DNA of 47,885 nucleotides from contig JBDTVG010000144.1 of assembly GCA_040007395.1 (NCBI GenBank), positions 1 to 47,885 of the forward strand, written 5' to 3'. The DNA is from DATGFK01 sp040007395. Lineage in GTDB: Bacteria > Chloroflexota > Anaerolineae > Aggregatilineales > UBA2796. A program made the translations under genes and the position numbers. Below the pieces are notes generated by a model, which saw only the letters and a program-made list of their open reading frames with translations, was not told where the DNA came from and ran no database searches. This document shows, one piece after another, positions 16,281 to 24,703 of the stretch (positions are counted from its first letter, which is position 1; each line of letters starts with the position of its first letter).

Positions 16281-16287
16281 CGCAGCT

Positions 16288-16728
16288 TCATCCTACCGCA
16301 AATAAGCCATCGATCTTGGCAACGAGGGTATCTCTGCTTTGCAATCCCACCAGCCGATCCATTTCGTTGCCATCGGCGCTCAGAAAAATGAACGTTGGCG
16401 GCTGGCCTGCGTAGGCTAGATCCTTCTGCATGGCTTTGGTGTTATCCGCCGCCGTGTCCAGATAGATAAAATCGGCCTGTGTGCCGTATTGATCCTCTAA
16501 CGCATGAATAACGGGGCGCATCGATTGGCACACATCACAGGCGGCAAACGTGAAAAACACGATCACCTGCGGGCGACCTGTCGAACGCACCATCTCTGGA
16601 TCGCTAGCCACAAAATTAGAGCGCGATGCAGCCTGTCCCTGACTCTCAGTAGCGGCGGGGGTTGGTTGCCCAGCACAGCCCACCAACAGTGATCCTAGTA
16701 TGATACAGATTATCAGGAGACGGCTCAT
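16288..16728 (-). CDS. Thioredoxin-like lipoprotein
   Basis: LLVGC at 14-18 is a lipobox, so the mature protein is tethered by C18 outside the cytoplasmic membrane. The domain has FFTFAACDVCQSM with a CxxC (C64, C67) and PPTFIFLSADG with the cis-proline typical of thioredoxin folds. It should exchange thiols and disulfides with partners outside the cell. GAGGG precedes the ATG. It is third in the operon, 36 bases after the pentahaem cytochrome. Confidence 0.85.
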   Translation of the reverse strand: MSRLLIICIILGSLLVGCAGQPTPAATESQGQAASRSNFVASDPEMVRSTGRPQVIVFFTFAACDVCQSMRPVIHALEDQYGTQADFIYLDTAADNTKAMQKDLAYAGQPPTFIFLSADGNEMDRLVGLQSRDTLVAKIDGLFAVG

Positions 16729-16764
16729 GCACCCTCAACAATTGGCTTTCAGAATTAAGTCAGG

Positions 16765-17613
16765 TTATTTCAGACTGTTCACGTCTTGCGGGCCTGCCTT
16801 TGCGTCTTGATGGCAGGTCACACACGCCTTGATCCGGCGATCACTGTCCATAAAGAAGTTCGCCGCGCCGTTGGGCAAAGTCGAGTGTGCCTGATGACAG
16901 CTTGTGCAGACCAGTGACGTATTGACAGTCTCTAACCCTGTTTTTAACAGCACGTCCTGCCGATCCTTGAGATTGTCGGGGACAATCAACTTACCGCCAT
17001 TTGCCAGTGCAGCAGCGGCCTGTGGCAAATGATTATGGAAGTGATTGTCGAGTCCCTTGAGTGTCAGCAGCGTATCGGTATGGCACGATGTACAGGCCGC
17101 ATTGGGAAGCCAACCCTCTCTGGTGCTTGTCTTCTCAATGGTCGGGTCTTCTTTACCCACTACATAGATTAACGCATCACGCCCGCCTAGCGCCAGTGTC
17201 GAGATGCGCTGCCCAAAACTCGCGTCGCCCCGGTGACAGCTAATGCACGAGAAATCGCCTTTGTTGTGGATCTTCGATAGGTGATAGTGATCGGTTGCCA
17301 GATCCATCACCGGATCGTTTGGGTTGTCTACCGAGATGTAGGCGCGGTTAAAGTAGGTGGTTTCGGGAACCGTGTGACAGCTAATACAAAAAGTGTCGTG
17401 TTCCTCAAGGGCGGATGCCGTGACAAAGCCACCCGCACCGAGGATGAGCAGCACAAAAAAGCCAACGGCAATAATCACAGGCCAACGTCTCCGGCGAGTT
17501 GGCGGCGTTGGTGGAGTCGGTACTGCGGTTGAAGCCGCAGGCATTATTGGGGCTTCAACCGCAGGGGCGGATTCAGGATCTTGGGGATCAGAGTTGGTTG
17601 GCGGTAAGGTCAT
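16765..17613 (-). CDS. Membrane-anchored pentahaem c-type cytochrome (NapC/NirT-like)
   Basis: A Pro-rich N-terminus and one membrane helix (44-66) lead to an extracytoplasmic part with five CxxCH sites at 76-80, 123-127, 174-178, 236-240 and 264-268. The first, FCISCHTVPET, resembles NapC/NirT/NrfH quinol dehydrogenases. The ATG at 17613 begins two bases after the upstream stop; a longer reading frame overlaps the Mo-enzyme gene and its extra 73 residues look non-coding. It probably carries electrons between the quinone pool and the molybdopterin enzyme encoded directly upstream. Confidence 0.92.
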   Translation of the reverse strand: MTLPPTNSDPQDPESAPAVEAPIMPAASTAVPTPPTPPTRRRRWPVIIAVGFFVLLILGAGGFVTASALEEHDTFCISCHTVPETTYFNRAYISVDNPNDPVMDLATDHYHLSKIHNKGDFSCISCHRGDASFGQRISTLALGGRDALIYVVGKEDPTIEKTSTREGWLPNAACTSCHTDTLLTLKGLDNHFHNHLPQAAAALANGGKLIVPDNLKDRQDVLLKTGLETVNTSLVCTSCHQAHSTLPNGAANFFMDSDRRIKACVTCHQDAKAGPQDVNSLK

Positions 17614-17615
17614 GA

Positions 17616-18734
17616 TCAGGTGGCCTGTACGGTGATGCGATGGATAGCAGTGGTGCCATCCGGCGCAGAGTCGCCAAAGATACCATTTGCGTCGTTCACC
17701 TGTACAAAGCCTGATTCGTCTGTAGCGCGCACCCCGATCCGATAGCTGCCCGGTGCAGGCGGTGTCCACTTGAGATACCACTGCGTCCAAGCGCGGGGCG
17801 ATTCTCCGTGCGTCAGGCTGGCAGGCATCCACTCGCCATTATCAACCTGCACTTCCACTTTGGTGATCTCGCGGGGGTTAGCATAAGCTACACCCTGAAT
17901 CGCCAAAGTCGTACCCGCTGCCGTGCTGTAAGAGTCGGAAGGTCCTTTGATGATCGAGTTGGTCTGCACATTCGCCACATCCGACCAACCGTGACTCTCC
18001 CAGAAGCCTTTATAGTAACTGTCGATAAATTCCATGTGGGTAATCCAGCGCGGCATCTTTTGACCATACAATCCCGGCATATTGATGCGGATCGGGAAGC
18101 CATGCTTGACGGTCAGCGGTTGCCCGTTCATCTCGTAGGCCATCATCACTCCCGGCTGCGTCACCCACTTGAGTTCGACGCTGGTTGAGTAGCCGTCGGC
18201 AGCCTCGAACTTGAGATGAGTAGCCGTGGGCTTAACCTTGACCTGCTTGAGGATTTCCTCAAACGCAAAGCCTTTCCAGTTCAGGTTGCCGATCAAACTG
18301 CCGCCAACAGGGTTGCCGATACATTCCAGCGTTCGCATGTCCTCGAAGGCAGGCAGCGCCTTGACGGCGTTGTAGTCCAGCGTAATGGGGTTTTCGACCA
18401 GCCCATCGATTTTGAGTGCCCAGCTTTTTACGTCCACTTCGGGTGTGTGGCTGTAGTCGAACTGAGTGATATACAACTTGTCAGGATCGGTCAGGAAGAT
18501 CTTGTCGAACGTGACTTCGCCGTAAGTTGCGTCGGCACGGGCGGGCAGGTTAGTTGCCGTAGGGCCAGCGGTACCAGTGGGGCGCGGGCCACTGCCGGGG
18601 CTGTACGGTGTGGGTGGAACCAGTCCGTCTGGACGACAGCCCGCTGCTGCTGCAACCGCCGATCCCGTGATAGCGATCAAAAATCCACGTCGCGAGACTC
18701 TACTAGGTTTTTTATTCGATGGAGTATTTGTCAT
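17616..18734 (-). CDS. Tat-exported molybdopterin oxidoreductase (sulfite oxidase/MsrP-like)
   Basis: SRRGFL (14-19) is a Tat motif and AAAAGC ends at C33 like a lipobox, so this is probably a Tat-exported lipoprotein. The oxidored_molyb domain spans about 70-260, with the Mo-ligating cysteine in RTLECIGNPVGGSL (C138) and a GFPIRINMPGLYGQKMPRWI block. The last 100 residues resemble the Mo-co dimerisation domain (VEVQVDNGEWMPA.....WTPPAPGSYRI). The ATG at 18734 is preceded by GAGGAG; the longer frame is not needed. The substrate is unknown; sulfite, sulfoxide or another oxyanion are candidates. It is the first gene of the six-gene operon. Confidence 0.92.
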   Translation of the reverse strand: MTNTPSNKKPSRVSRRGFLIAITGSAVAAAAGCRPDGLVPPTPYSPGSGPRPTGTAGPTATNLPARADATYGEVTFDKIFLTDPDKLYITQFDYSHTPEVDVKSWALKIDGLVENPITLDYNAVKALPAFEDMRTLECIGNPVGGSLIGNLNWKGFAFEEILKQVKVKPTATHLKFEAADGYSTSVELKWVTQPGVMMAYEMNGQPLTVKHGFPIRINMPGLYGQKMPRWITHMEFIDSYYKGFWESHGWSDVANVQTNSIIKGPSDSYSTAAGTTLAIQGVAYANPREITKVEVQVDNGEWMPASLTHGESPRAWTQWYLKWTPPAPGSYRIGVRATDESGFVQVNDANGIFGDSAPDGTTAIHRITVQAT

Positions 18735-18812
18735 TTTTTGGTTTCTCCTCGATTCTAAATTTCGCAGAAAGTGGTTACAAATCAATAACGGGTTAGACCA
18801 ACGGAAACACTC

Positions 18813-18826
18813 TATATGATCATATA
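18813..18826. promoter_or_regulatory. Perfect 14-bp palindrome upstream of the Mo-enzyme operon
   Basis: TATATGATCATATA is self-complementary and lies 79 bases before the operon's first start codon, where a promoter or operator is expected. It does not match FNR or other sites I know. It may be an operator or an AT-rich promoter element. Confidence 0.4.
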
Positions 18827-18936
18827 CCTACTTCGCTCGCCGCGATATGGTCTTTTTTATCCTAAAATAACGCCTAAACTTCAGGAGAAACTACCCAAGA
18901 TCCTCCTTCGGAATACATGGAGCGAATGCCCCCATT

Positions 18937-20040
18937 TTAGGTTCGGGTTGTGTACGCATTATCTTCGATATAGATCGGGTTACTTAGAATCCACGCTCGT
19001 TCCTGACCGTGATACTGCTGCCATACCTCGGCTCGATACGCGCCGGAGGTCTGCGCGGTGAAGGTTAGATTTTCGCGTCCTTCGGATTCAGCAACGACTT
19101 TGCCGCCGGAGATAATCTTGATGTGACAGCGGGCGGGCGCGAGTACCTGCAAGGTCACGCCGGGGCCAAGTCGGATGCTGCCGCCCATAATGGTCGAGCC
19201 GAACTGCCCATTTGCCGAAAAGCGAAAGCCGCGTGTACTGCCGGGGATGTCGTAGCCGATAAACGCATTGCCCTGTGCCAACGCTTTATACAGCGCTTGC
19301 TTATCTGACTGCCAATTGCCGCTAAGAGGTTGTGGCAGCAGCAAATGGGTATTGACACAGTTGAATAGAAAATCGTAGGGAAAGACAACGTGCCGCAGCA
19401 GGCCCACCTGATACACTGTGCCGTGTGCATCCGAGTTGCCAATACCGATCACACGATAGCCCTCGGTTAGCAATCTATCCCACAGCGCGAGAGTCTCTGG
19501 GTAGGGGCCGATCATCACTTCTTCGGGACGGAAAACGGCATACAGCAGTTGCTTCCAAGTGGGCAGCAAGCCCTTGAAGCTGGACATATAGTTCCAGATC
19601 TCCAAGCCTGTGTAGCGCTGCACACTCCAATCGACCCAAGGGATCGGCGGTTCGTGAACCAGATCCAGTGGCGGATCGTGCGGGTGTGCAATAAAGCCCA
19701 TGCCGCCTGCCACGTTGACCGCATCGATCAATTCTTGCGGATTACGCGCACATTGAGCAAGTTCCTGTTCCGCACCGTATACGAGAAAATGGTTGACTTG
19801 CGGCATCCGCGCCTGATCGTGGATCTCCTCGCCCGTTAGCAGCAGAATATAACCCCGTTCGTCGTCGCCGTAGTAGCCTTCGACTCCCTGCACCAGCACA
19901 TTGTGATCGGTGACAATCACAATGTCGATCCCGGCGATTAACGCGGCATCGGCGATCTCGGCATGGGAGCCTACGCCGTCGGAATACGGCGTGTGCATGT
20001 GTAGGTTCCCGATATATTCATAGAGGGTCGTGGCTGACAC
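18937..20040 (-). CDS. PHP-domain metal-dependent phosphoesterase
   Basis: The N-terminal half has PHP-domain metal ligands: NLHMHTPYSDG (H14, H16, D21), VTDHN (D45, H46), TGEE, FIAHPHD and GNSDAH. The last 100 residues are beta-rich and may form a separate small domain. PHP proteins hydrolyse phosphoesters of small molecules or nucleic acids; the substrate here is unknown. The start is GTG at 20040 with AGGAA upstream. It follows the receiver and ETF genes on the same strand, 46 bases away. Confidence 0.85.
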   Translation of the reverse strand: MSATTLYEYIGNLHMHTPYSDGVGSHAEIADAALIAGIDIVIVTDHNVLVQGVEGYYGDDERGYILLLTGEEIHDQARMPQVNHFLVYGAEQELAQCARNPQELIDAVNVAGGMGFIAHPHDPPLDLVHEPPIPWVDWSVQRYTGLEIWNYMSSFKGLLPTWKQLLYAVFRPEEVMIGPYPETLALWDRLLTEGYRVIGIGNSDAHGTVYQVGLLRHVVFPYDFLFNCVNTHLLLPQPLSGNWQSDKQALYKALAQGNAFIGYDIPGSTRGFRFSANGQFGSTIMGGSIRLGPGVTLQVLAPARCHIKIISGGKVVAESEGRENLTFTAQTSGAYRAEVWQQYHGQERAWILSNPIYIEDNAYTTRT

Positions 20041-20086
20041 GCTTAATTCCTACTGAGTAGACCTTAGTACACGGTAAAATATTGAC

Positions 20087-20470
20087 TCAAGCACGGGCGG
20101 TTAGCTTTTTGATTTTTTCGCTGATCCAGTCAAAATCAAAAGGTTTAGGGATAAACATACCCTGAATCGCCATCAATGCGCTTTGGCTCGGTTTCTCGTC
20201 AGACGAGATCATCAGGATGGGTCGGCTGTCGCCACTCGCCCGCAGCCGCCGCGCTACCTGCAATCCGCTTATTTCACCGATATTCACTTCGATGATAAAC
20301 ACTTCCGCAGAATCATAGCGACTGAGCGAGAGTTCTTCGATTAGGGTTTCGCTGCCGTTGGCGAGATGTACTACCTCAATGTTATAGACAGACAGACCCG
20401 CCCGCAACAGTTCGACATGCAGCAGCGAATTCTCGATGTAAATCACTTGAATAGAATCGAGCGCGACCAT
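20087..20470 (-). CDS. Degenerate receiver-domain protein
   Basis: The 127-residue product is a stand-alone response-regulator receiver fold: VIYIENS at strand 1, FIIEVNIGEISGLQVARRLR at strand 3, LMISSDEK at strand 4 and IPKPF at strand 5 with the conserved K109. The phosphoacceptor aspartate is replaced by E61, and the usual acidic pair in strand 1 reads E12-N13. Phosphorylation is therefore unlikely; glutamate can mimic the phosphorylated state. It sits six bases after the ETF alpha stop with GGGAAAG as ribosome site and is presumably cotranscribed. Confidence 0.82.
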   Translation of the reverse strand: MVALDSIQVIYIENSLLHVELLRAGLSVYNIEVVHLANGSETLIEELSLSRYDSAEVFIIEVNIGEISGLQVARRLRASGDSRPILMISSDEKPSQSALMAIQGMFIPKPFDFDWISEKIKKLTARA

Positions 20471-20476
20471 AATGGA

Positions 20477-21457
20477 CTACTTTCCCAACTTGGACTTAAA
20501 GGCGGCCGTGAGGGCGGGCAAGATCTTGAACAAGTCGCCCACGATGCCATAGCGAGCCAACTTGAACATCGGCGCGTCAGGATCTTTGTTGATCGCCACG
20601 ATCACTTTGGAAGTTCGCATCCCGGCCTGATGCTGGATTGCGCCAGAAATGCCCGCCGCGATATACAGATCCGGGCTAACGACCTTGCCCGTTTGTCCGA
20701 CCTGATGCGCGTAGGGAATCCAGCCCGCATCGACAGTGGCGCGGCTAGCGCCAACTGCTGCCCCCAGCACATCCGCCAATTCGCGCACCGGGGCGAAGCC
20801 ATCCGGCCCACCTACGCCGCGCCCCCCAGAGACGATAATTCGTGCATCGGCAAGATTAACGCTGCCCTTTGTTTCCTCGAAGGCGATCACTTTCGTGGCG
20901 ATCTGGTCTTCGCTGAGAACAGGCGCGACACTGATCACTTCGCCACTTTTGCTAGGATCAGCGATTGGCGTGGGGAACGCCCGACTGCGGATCGTGACAA
21001 ACTGGACATTACCTTTAATGATCGCCGTGCTTAATATTTTGCCTGCGTAAACCGGGCGAATGCCTTGCAGCATATCGCCTTCAATGGTCAATTCGGTAAT
21101 GTCGGCAAGCAGGCCAGCGTTGGTATCAGCCGCCGCTGCCGCCAGTAATTCGCGCCCGCGTGTCGAACCGCCGCCGATGACAACCAGTGGTTTTTCATCA
21201 ACAATGACCTTATCTAGCAGCGCAACGTAAGGTTCGAGGCGGAAATCAGCAAGGGTCGCATCATCGCACTTGACCACGCGATCTGCGCCATAGTGAAACA
21301 CTGCTTGCACGACAGCATCAGTACCCTGCCCAAACACCAACGCGGTTAGCGATACATTGTGTGAATCCGCGATCTTGCGCCCGACACCGAGCGCTTCCCA
21401 CGCGATAGGTAATGCTTTGCCATGAAACTGGTCAATCCAGACGAACACGCCACTCAT
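20477..21457 (-). CDS. etfA: Electron transfer flavoprotein alpha subunit
   Basis: The C-terminal FAD-binding half is unmistakable: GGRGVGGPDGF, GASRATVDAGW, QVGQTGKVVSPDLYIA, GISGAIQHQAG and AINKDPDAPMF. It pairs with the beta subunit encoded just upstream (4-base ATGA overlap) to carry electrons from acyl-CoA or other flavin dehydrogenases to the membrane ETF:quinone oxidoreductase. At 326 residues the length is normal. Confidence 0.97.
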   Translation of the reverse strand: MSGVFVWIDQFHGKALPIAWEALGVGRKIADSHNVSLTALVFGQGTDAVVQAVFHYGADRVVKCDDATLADFRLEPYVALLDKVIVDEKPLVVIGGGSTRGRELLAAAAADTNAGLLADITELTIEGDMLQGIRPVYAGKILSTAIIKGNVQFVTIRSRAFPTPIADPSKSGEVISVAPVLSEDQIATKVIAFEETKGSVNLADARIIVSGGRGVGGPDGFAPVRELADVLGAAVGASRATVDAGWIPYAHQVGQTGKVVSPDLYIAAGISGAIQHQAGMRTSKVIVAINKDPDAPMFKLARYGIVGDLFKILPALTAAFKSKLGK

Positions 21458-22248
21458 AGCACTTTATCCTCTAGCAGTTTCGCCACCAGTTTATCGGCTT
21501 TTTCCTGATCGGTTGCACCGTCGATAATCTCGACACTGCCCTGTCGCACGGGCAAATTGGCATAACCTGTCGTCTTGACTAGCGCCGCCGATGCCGATCC
21601 AGAGTCGCCAATGCCCAGATCGGCGCTGCCCCACACCGGAATTATCGCTTTCGACGCTTTGCGGATACCGATAAAGGATGGGTATTTCGGCTCGTTAATG
21701 TCCTTAAGAACGCTGATCACGGCGGGCAGCGTACTACTGAGCGTCTGCTTGCCTTCTTCGATCAATCGCTCAACGGTAATCGTTTTGGCGGCAAAATCAA
21801 TCGTGACGATCCTTGATACCGCCCCAAGCACAGGCCAGCCCAGTTTGCGGGCTACCTGAAAAATATGTGCGTCGGTGGCAACATCGACCAATTCCTTGCC
21901 GAAGATGATTAGATCCACGTCGCCCAATTTGTTGATCGTTGCCGTCACTGCATTGCTATAACCGAGGCTGTCCTGACCTTCCATGCCGTCATCCCAGACG
22001 CGCACTGCCTCATCGATGCCGATTGCCAAGCCCTGTTTGAGCGCCTCGGCGTGGATCTCCGGGCCAACGGTCAGCGCCACCGTCTTAACCGGGTGTGCCT
22101 CTTTGAGCAACACCGCTTCCGTGACCGAATATTCGTCCCACGGATTGATAACCACCTGTGCATCGCCCCATGTGACCGCGCCAGCCGCATTCACTTCGAC
22201 TCTGGCCGCGGTGTCAGGCGTACTTTTTGTAATAACGACGACACTCAA
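21454..22248 (-). CDS. etfB: Electron transfer flavoprotein beta subunit
   Basis: The 264-residue product has ETF beta features: NPWDEYSVTEAVLLKE near the N-terminus, a central AMP-binding region and a typical GKQTLSSTLPAVISVLKDINEPKYPSF stretch. The start is a TTG (22248) with GAGAGGAA upstream. It overlaps etfA by four bases, so the two are translationally coupled. Confidence 0.95.
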   Translation of the reverse strand: MSVVVITKSTPDTAARVEVNAAGAVTWGDAQVVINPWDEYSVTEAVLLKEAHPVKTVALTVGPEIHAEALKQGLAIGIDEAVRVWDDGMEGQDSLGYSNAVTATINKLGDVDLIIFGKELVDVATDAHIFQVARKLGWPVLGAVSRIVTIDFAAKTITVERLIEEGKQTLSSTLPAVISVLKDINEPKYPSFIGIRKASKAIIPVWGSADLGIGDSGSASAALVKTTGYANLPVRQGSVEIIDGATDQEKADKLVAKLLEDKVL

Positions 22249-22323
22249 AATGTGTTCCTCTCAGTGAGCCACATCAGGTAACAATAAATATTTTACCCTA
22301 TGGACTAATGGATCGCTGGTAGA

Positions 22324-22941
22324 TCAGTTACCTGCCACAATCCACGCTTGTTCTAAATCACGCCGTACCCATAGAGTCAAATCGGATCGGCTAACATGGT
22401 TTATTGGCATGACAAAAATGGGCCATTCCCAACCGTCACCTTCCCATTTCGGAACAGATCGCCCTTCCATAAAAGCCATAACACGTGTTCCAAAAAGCCC
22501 ATCAAAATAGCTTTCTATGTTTTGCCATTCGGTTAATGTAGTCAATTTAGCTTGTGGAATCAATGCAGAAAGCTTCTCTATATTCCACTCCGGATGTTGA
22601 TGGATAGGGCATATCCAGTCGCCAACAACTATAGGCTTACCAGTATGATAGTTTATCGCAGCCGTTACAGCCTCATCTAAGGTGAAGAAACGGCATATGG
22701 TGTCATTGTAAACTGGACCCGGTATTCCATCATACTTGATGAAATACCATCCAAATTCTAACAAACGAATCGAGCTGTAATCATCATCAGGCCCATCAAA
22801 CTCTATGATAGCGCCATCATTTATCACTTTACAGGATGGAGTTGCTACAACAATACACTCACGTTTTTTATCTGGAAATGCAAAAAGATTTGCGGCTTTG
22901 AGGCGCGTAACTGCCAGTTCAATAACTTGATTCACTTCCAT
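22324..22941 (-). CDS. Hypothetical protein with SMI1-like composition
   Basis: This 205-residue soluble product has many aromatic residues (FGWYFIKYDG, GDWICPIHQHPEW, DGWEWPIFVMP). The sequence is more AT-rich than its neighbours, which may indicate later acquisition. No family is recognised; the general look resembles small immunity or SMI1/KNR4-type proteins but I see no decisive motif. GGAGA precedes the ATG. No toxin gene is adjacent. Confidence 0.6.
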   Translation of the reverse strand: MEVNQVIELAVTRLKAANLFAFPDKKRECIVVATPSCKVINDGAIIEFDGPDDDYSSIRLLEFGWYFIKYDGIPGPVYNDTICRFFTLDEAVTAAINYHTGKPIVVGDWICPIHQHPEWNIEKLSALIPQAKLTTLTEWQNIESYFDGLFGTRVMAFMEGRSVPKWEGDGWEWPIFVMPINHVSRSDLTLWVRRDLEQAWIVAGN

Positions 22942-22951
22942 TTATCTCCAG

Positions 22952-22991
22952 TAATAAAAACAAACGGAGGGTCAATTGCTCGACCCTCCGT
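22952..22991 (-). terminator. Rho-independent terminator of the glycosidase-like gene
   Basis: On the minus strand ACGGAGGGTC and GACCCTCCGT pair perfectly around an 8-base loop and are followed by TTGTTTTTATT. It lies 26 bases past the stop of the gene at 23017. Confidence 0.9.
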
Positions 22992-23016
22992 GCTGGAATG
23001 ATAGAACGTTAGCCGA

Positions 23017-24474
23017 TTACGGCAGGACGGCTGCCAGCGATGCACAGGCTGGGCAGGTGCCATCGGGCCGGATCATGGCGTAACCTGCTTGCGGGTCACT
23101 GCCACTGAACAATACGAAGTCCATGTTGAAAACGATCATCAAGCGGACTTTGCCACTGGCTGCTGCCTTCGAAGCTGCTTCTGCAAGCCATTGAGCCTGC
23201 TGTGCAACTGTCGTATCCTTCGCCCAAGCGAAGCCAGCCGGAAGCGCACCATAGCCCTGTGGGGTCAGGTAGCCTAGTTCGGTATAGCAACCGGGTTTGC
23301 CGCCAAACGGGGCAATGGCACGGTTGAGCATACTGTCGAAGTAGTAGGTTGGGTAGCCGCCGCGTGGGTCGCCGCTGCCTTGTGTAGGGCTGATAATGCC
23401 TTCGTTGTAGTGCAGTCCAACGCAGTCCATGTATTGTGCTGCGCCTGCGGCTGCCATGCCCTGATAGTACACATCGTCGTTCCAGCCAGCATCAGCCTTG
23501 CCGCCTGCCCCGAAGAAGCCTGTCGGAGCCAATGCACCACTGATCACGATTGTGTTGGGATTATTCGCTTTGATCGCAGCAAACGATTTGGAGAGAAGCT
23601 GGGTATACAACGCTGGATCGATATGACCACTAGGCCATTCGCGGTCAATGTTCTGTTCGTTCCAGATTTCAATCGCGTCTGCGCCATCTTTGGCAACGAC
23701 ACCCACATAGGTGGCGTAGCGATCATTGAAGCCTGCGCCGAGCACTTCGTCGCGGCTGCCCTTGACTGAGAACAGGATCTTGAGACCTTGAGCGTGGGCG
23801 GCATCGGCCTTGGCTTTGTCGCTATAGTCGTTGGGGGTAATCTGAACTTTGATCCACTTCATCTTCGCGGCTTTGAGATCGGCAACGGTACGCTGACCGA
23901 AGTCAAGGATCTGTGCGCCCGCTTCAAAGGAGCCACCGAGCGCGATCGGCCCAACACTGGTGATCGGATTAGCGCCAGTAGCGTTACCGCCAACAGTATT
24001 GCAATAGTAGACCTTATCAAGTTCGTAGGTCACATGTAGTTCGTACTGCTTACCGTCAAAGGTCGTGATGGTGATGAGGTAGCCTGCCGCATCACCCGGA
24101 ATAACCGTCTGACCTTCGGTAGGGCAGCCTAGAGCGCTGTCCTTGAACAACAACAGTTCCCATGTCCACGCTTTTACATAGTCGATGCGTTGGAGTAGTT
24201 TCTTGGAGAGTGTGGTACGGGCGGCACGCAGCGCTCGTATTTCACGCGGGATTTCCTTGCCCGATGCGTCAGTGACGGGGCCACCAGCGCCCGCCGCAGG
24301 GGTTCCGGCGGCTCCGCCTGCCGTTGAACCCGGCGTATTCGGCGTAGCGGTAAGAATGACAATCGCTGGGGTTGCGGTAGCGTCCTGAGCACCAACATTG
24401 ACCGCCGGTGTCATGAAGAACACCAGAGCGAGACAGAACAAGCTGGCTGCAATCAAAAACTTCGTTAACTTCAA
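23017..24474 (-). CDS. Secreted clan-A glycoside-hydrolase-like protein
   Basis: A signal peptide (MKLTKFLIAASLF..., cleaved near VGAQ) and a Thr/Gly/Pro linker lead to two regions. Residues 75-160 form a small module containing ALGCPTEGQ and GYLITIT. From about 180 there is a TIM-barrel domain with DAIEIWNEQN (E273, probable acid/base) and GCYTELGY (E399, probable nucleophile), the pattern of clan GH-A enzymes such as GH5/GH39. Substrate cannot be read. The start is set at a TTG (24474) because GGAGGT lies directly upstream and the signal peptide then begins with a basic residue; a GTG four codons earlier overlaps that site. Confidence 0.8.
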   Translation of the reverse strand: MKLTKFLIAASLFCLALVFFMTPAVNVGAQDATATPAIVILTATPNTPGSTAGGAAGTPAAGAGGPVTDASGKEIPREIRALRAARTTLSKKLLQRIDYVKAWTWELLLFKDSALGCPTEGQTVIPGDAAGYLITITTFDGKQYELHVTYELDKVYYCNTVGGNATGANPITSVGPIALGGSFEAGAQILDFGQRTVADLKAAKMKWIKVQITPNDYSDKAKADAAHAQGLKILFSVKGSRDEVLGAGFNDRYATYVGVVAKDGADAIEIWNEQNIDREWPSGHIDPALYTQLLSKSFAAIKANNPNTIVISGALAPTGFFGAGGKADAGWNDDVYYQGMAAAGAAQYMDCVGLHYNEGIISPTQGSGDPRGGYPTYYFDSMLNRAIAPFGGKPGCYTELGYLTPQGYGALPAGFAWAKDTTVAQQAQWLAEAASKAAASGKVRLMIVFNMDFVLFSGSDPQAGYAMIRPDGTCPACASLAAVLP

Positions 24475-24614
24475 ATCGACCTCCACATCAGTCGGGGTTG
24501 AATCTTACTTATCGGCGTACCAGCATACCGTTAACCCGCCCTTGTGTCGAGTCTAGGGTGCAAAATGACTAGTAAGCGTGGGGGAAGCGTTGTCTTTGCG
24601 TCGATTTGAGGCGA

Positions 24615-24690
24615 CGGGCGCGGCAGGCCACGCCCCTACAAAATGCTGAATGGTGTAGGGGATAAGCCTGCTCGACCCTGCATTTAAGCG
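24615..24690. repeat. GTAGGGG-anchored palindromic repeat
   Basis: GGGCG.GGCAGGCC.CGCCC folds on itself and ends CCCCTAC (24633-24639); 15 bases later GTAGGGG (24655-24661) begins a second, weaker unit. The layout, two units with CCCCTAC and GTAGGGG facing each other, matches that at 9327-9388. Bases 24487-24703 otherwise hold no gene. Confidence 0.55.
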
Positions 24691-24703
24691 CAAACTGCCG
24701 ACT

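Noticed and set aside
17614..17832. 73-residue N-terminal extension of the pentahaem cytochrome.
   Set aside because: It overlaps the Mo-enzyme gene in another frame and is Arg/Cys/His-rich; the ATG at 17613 fits operon spacing.
22324..22941. Reading the hypothetical gene as an immunity protein.
   Set aside because: No toxin or polymorphic system lies next to it and no SMI1 motif is decisive, so function was left open.
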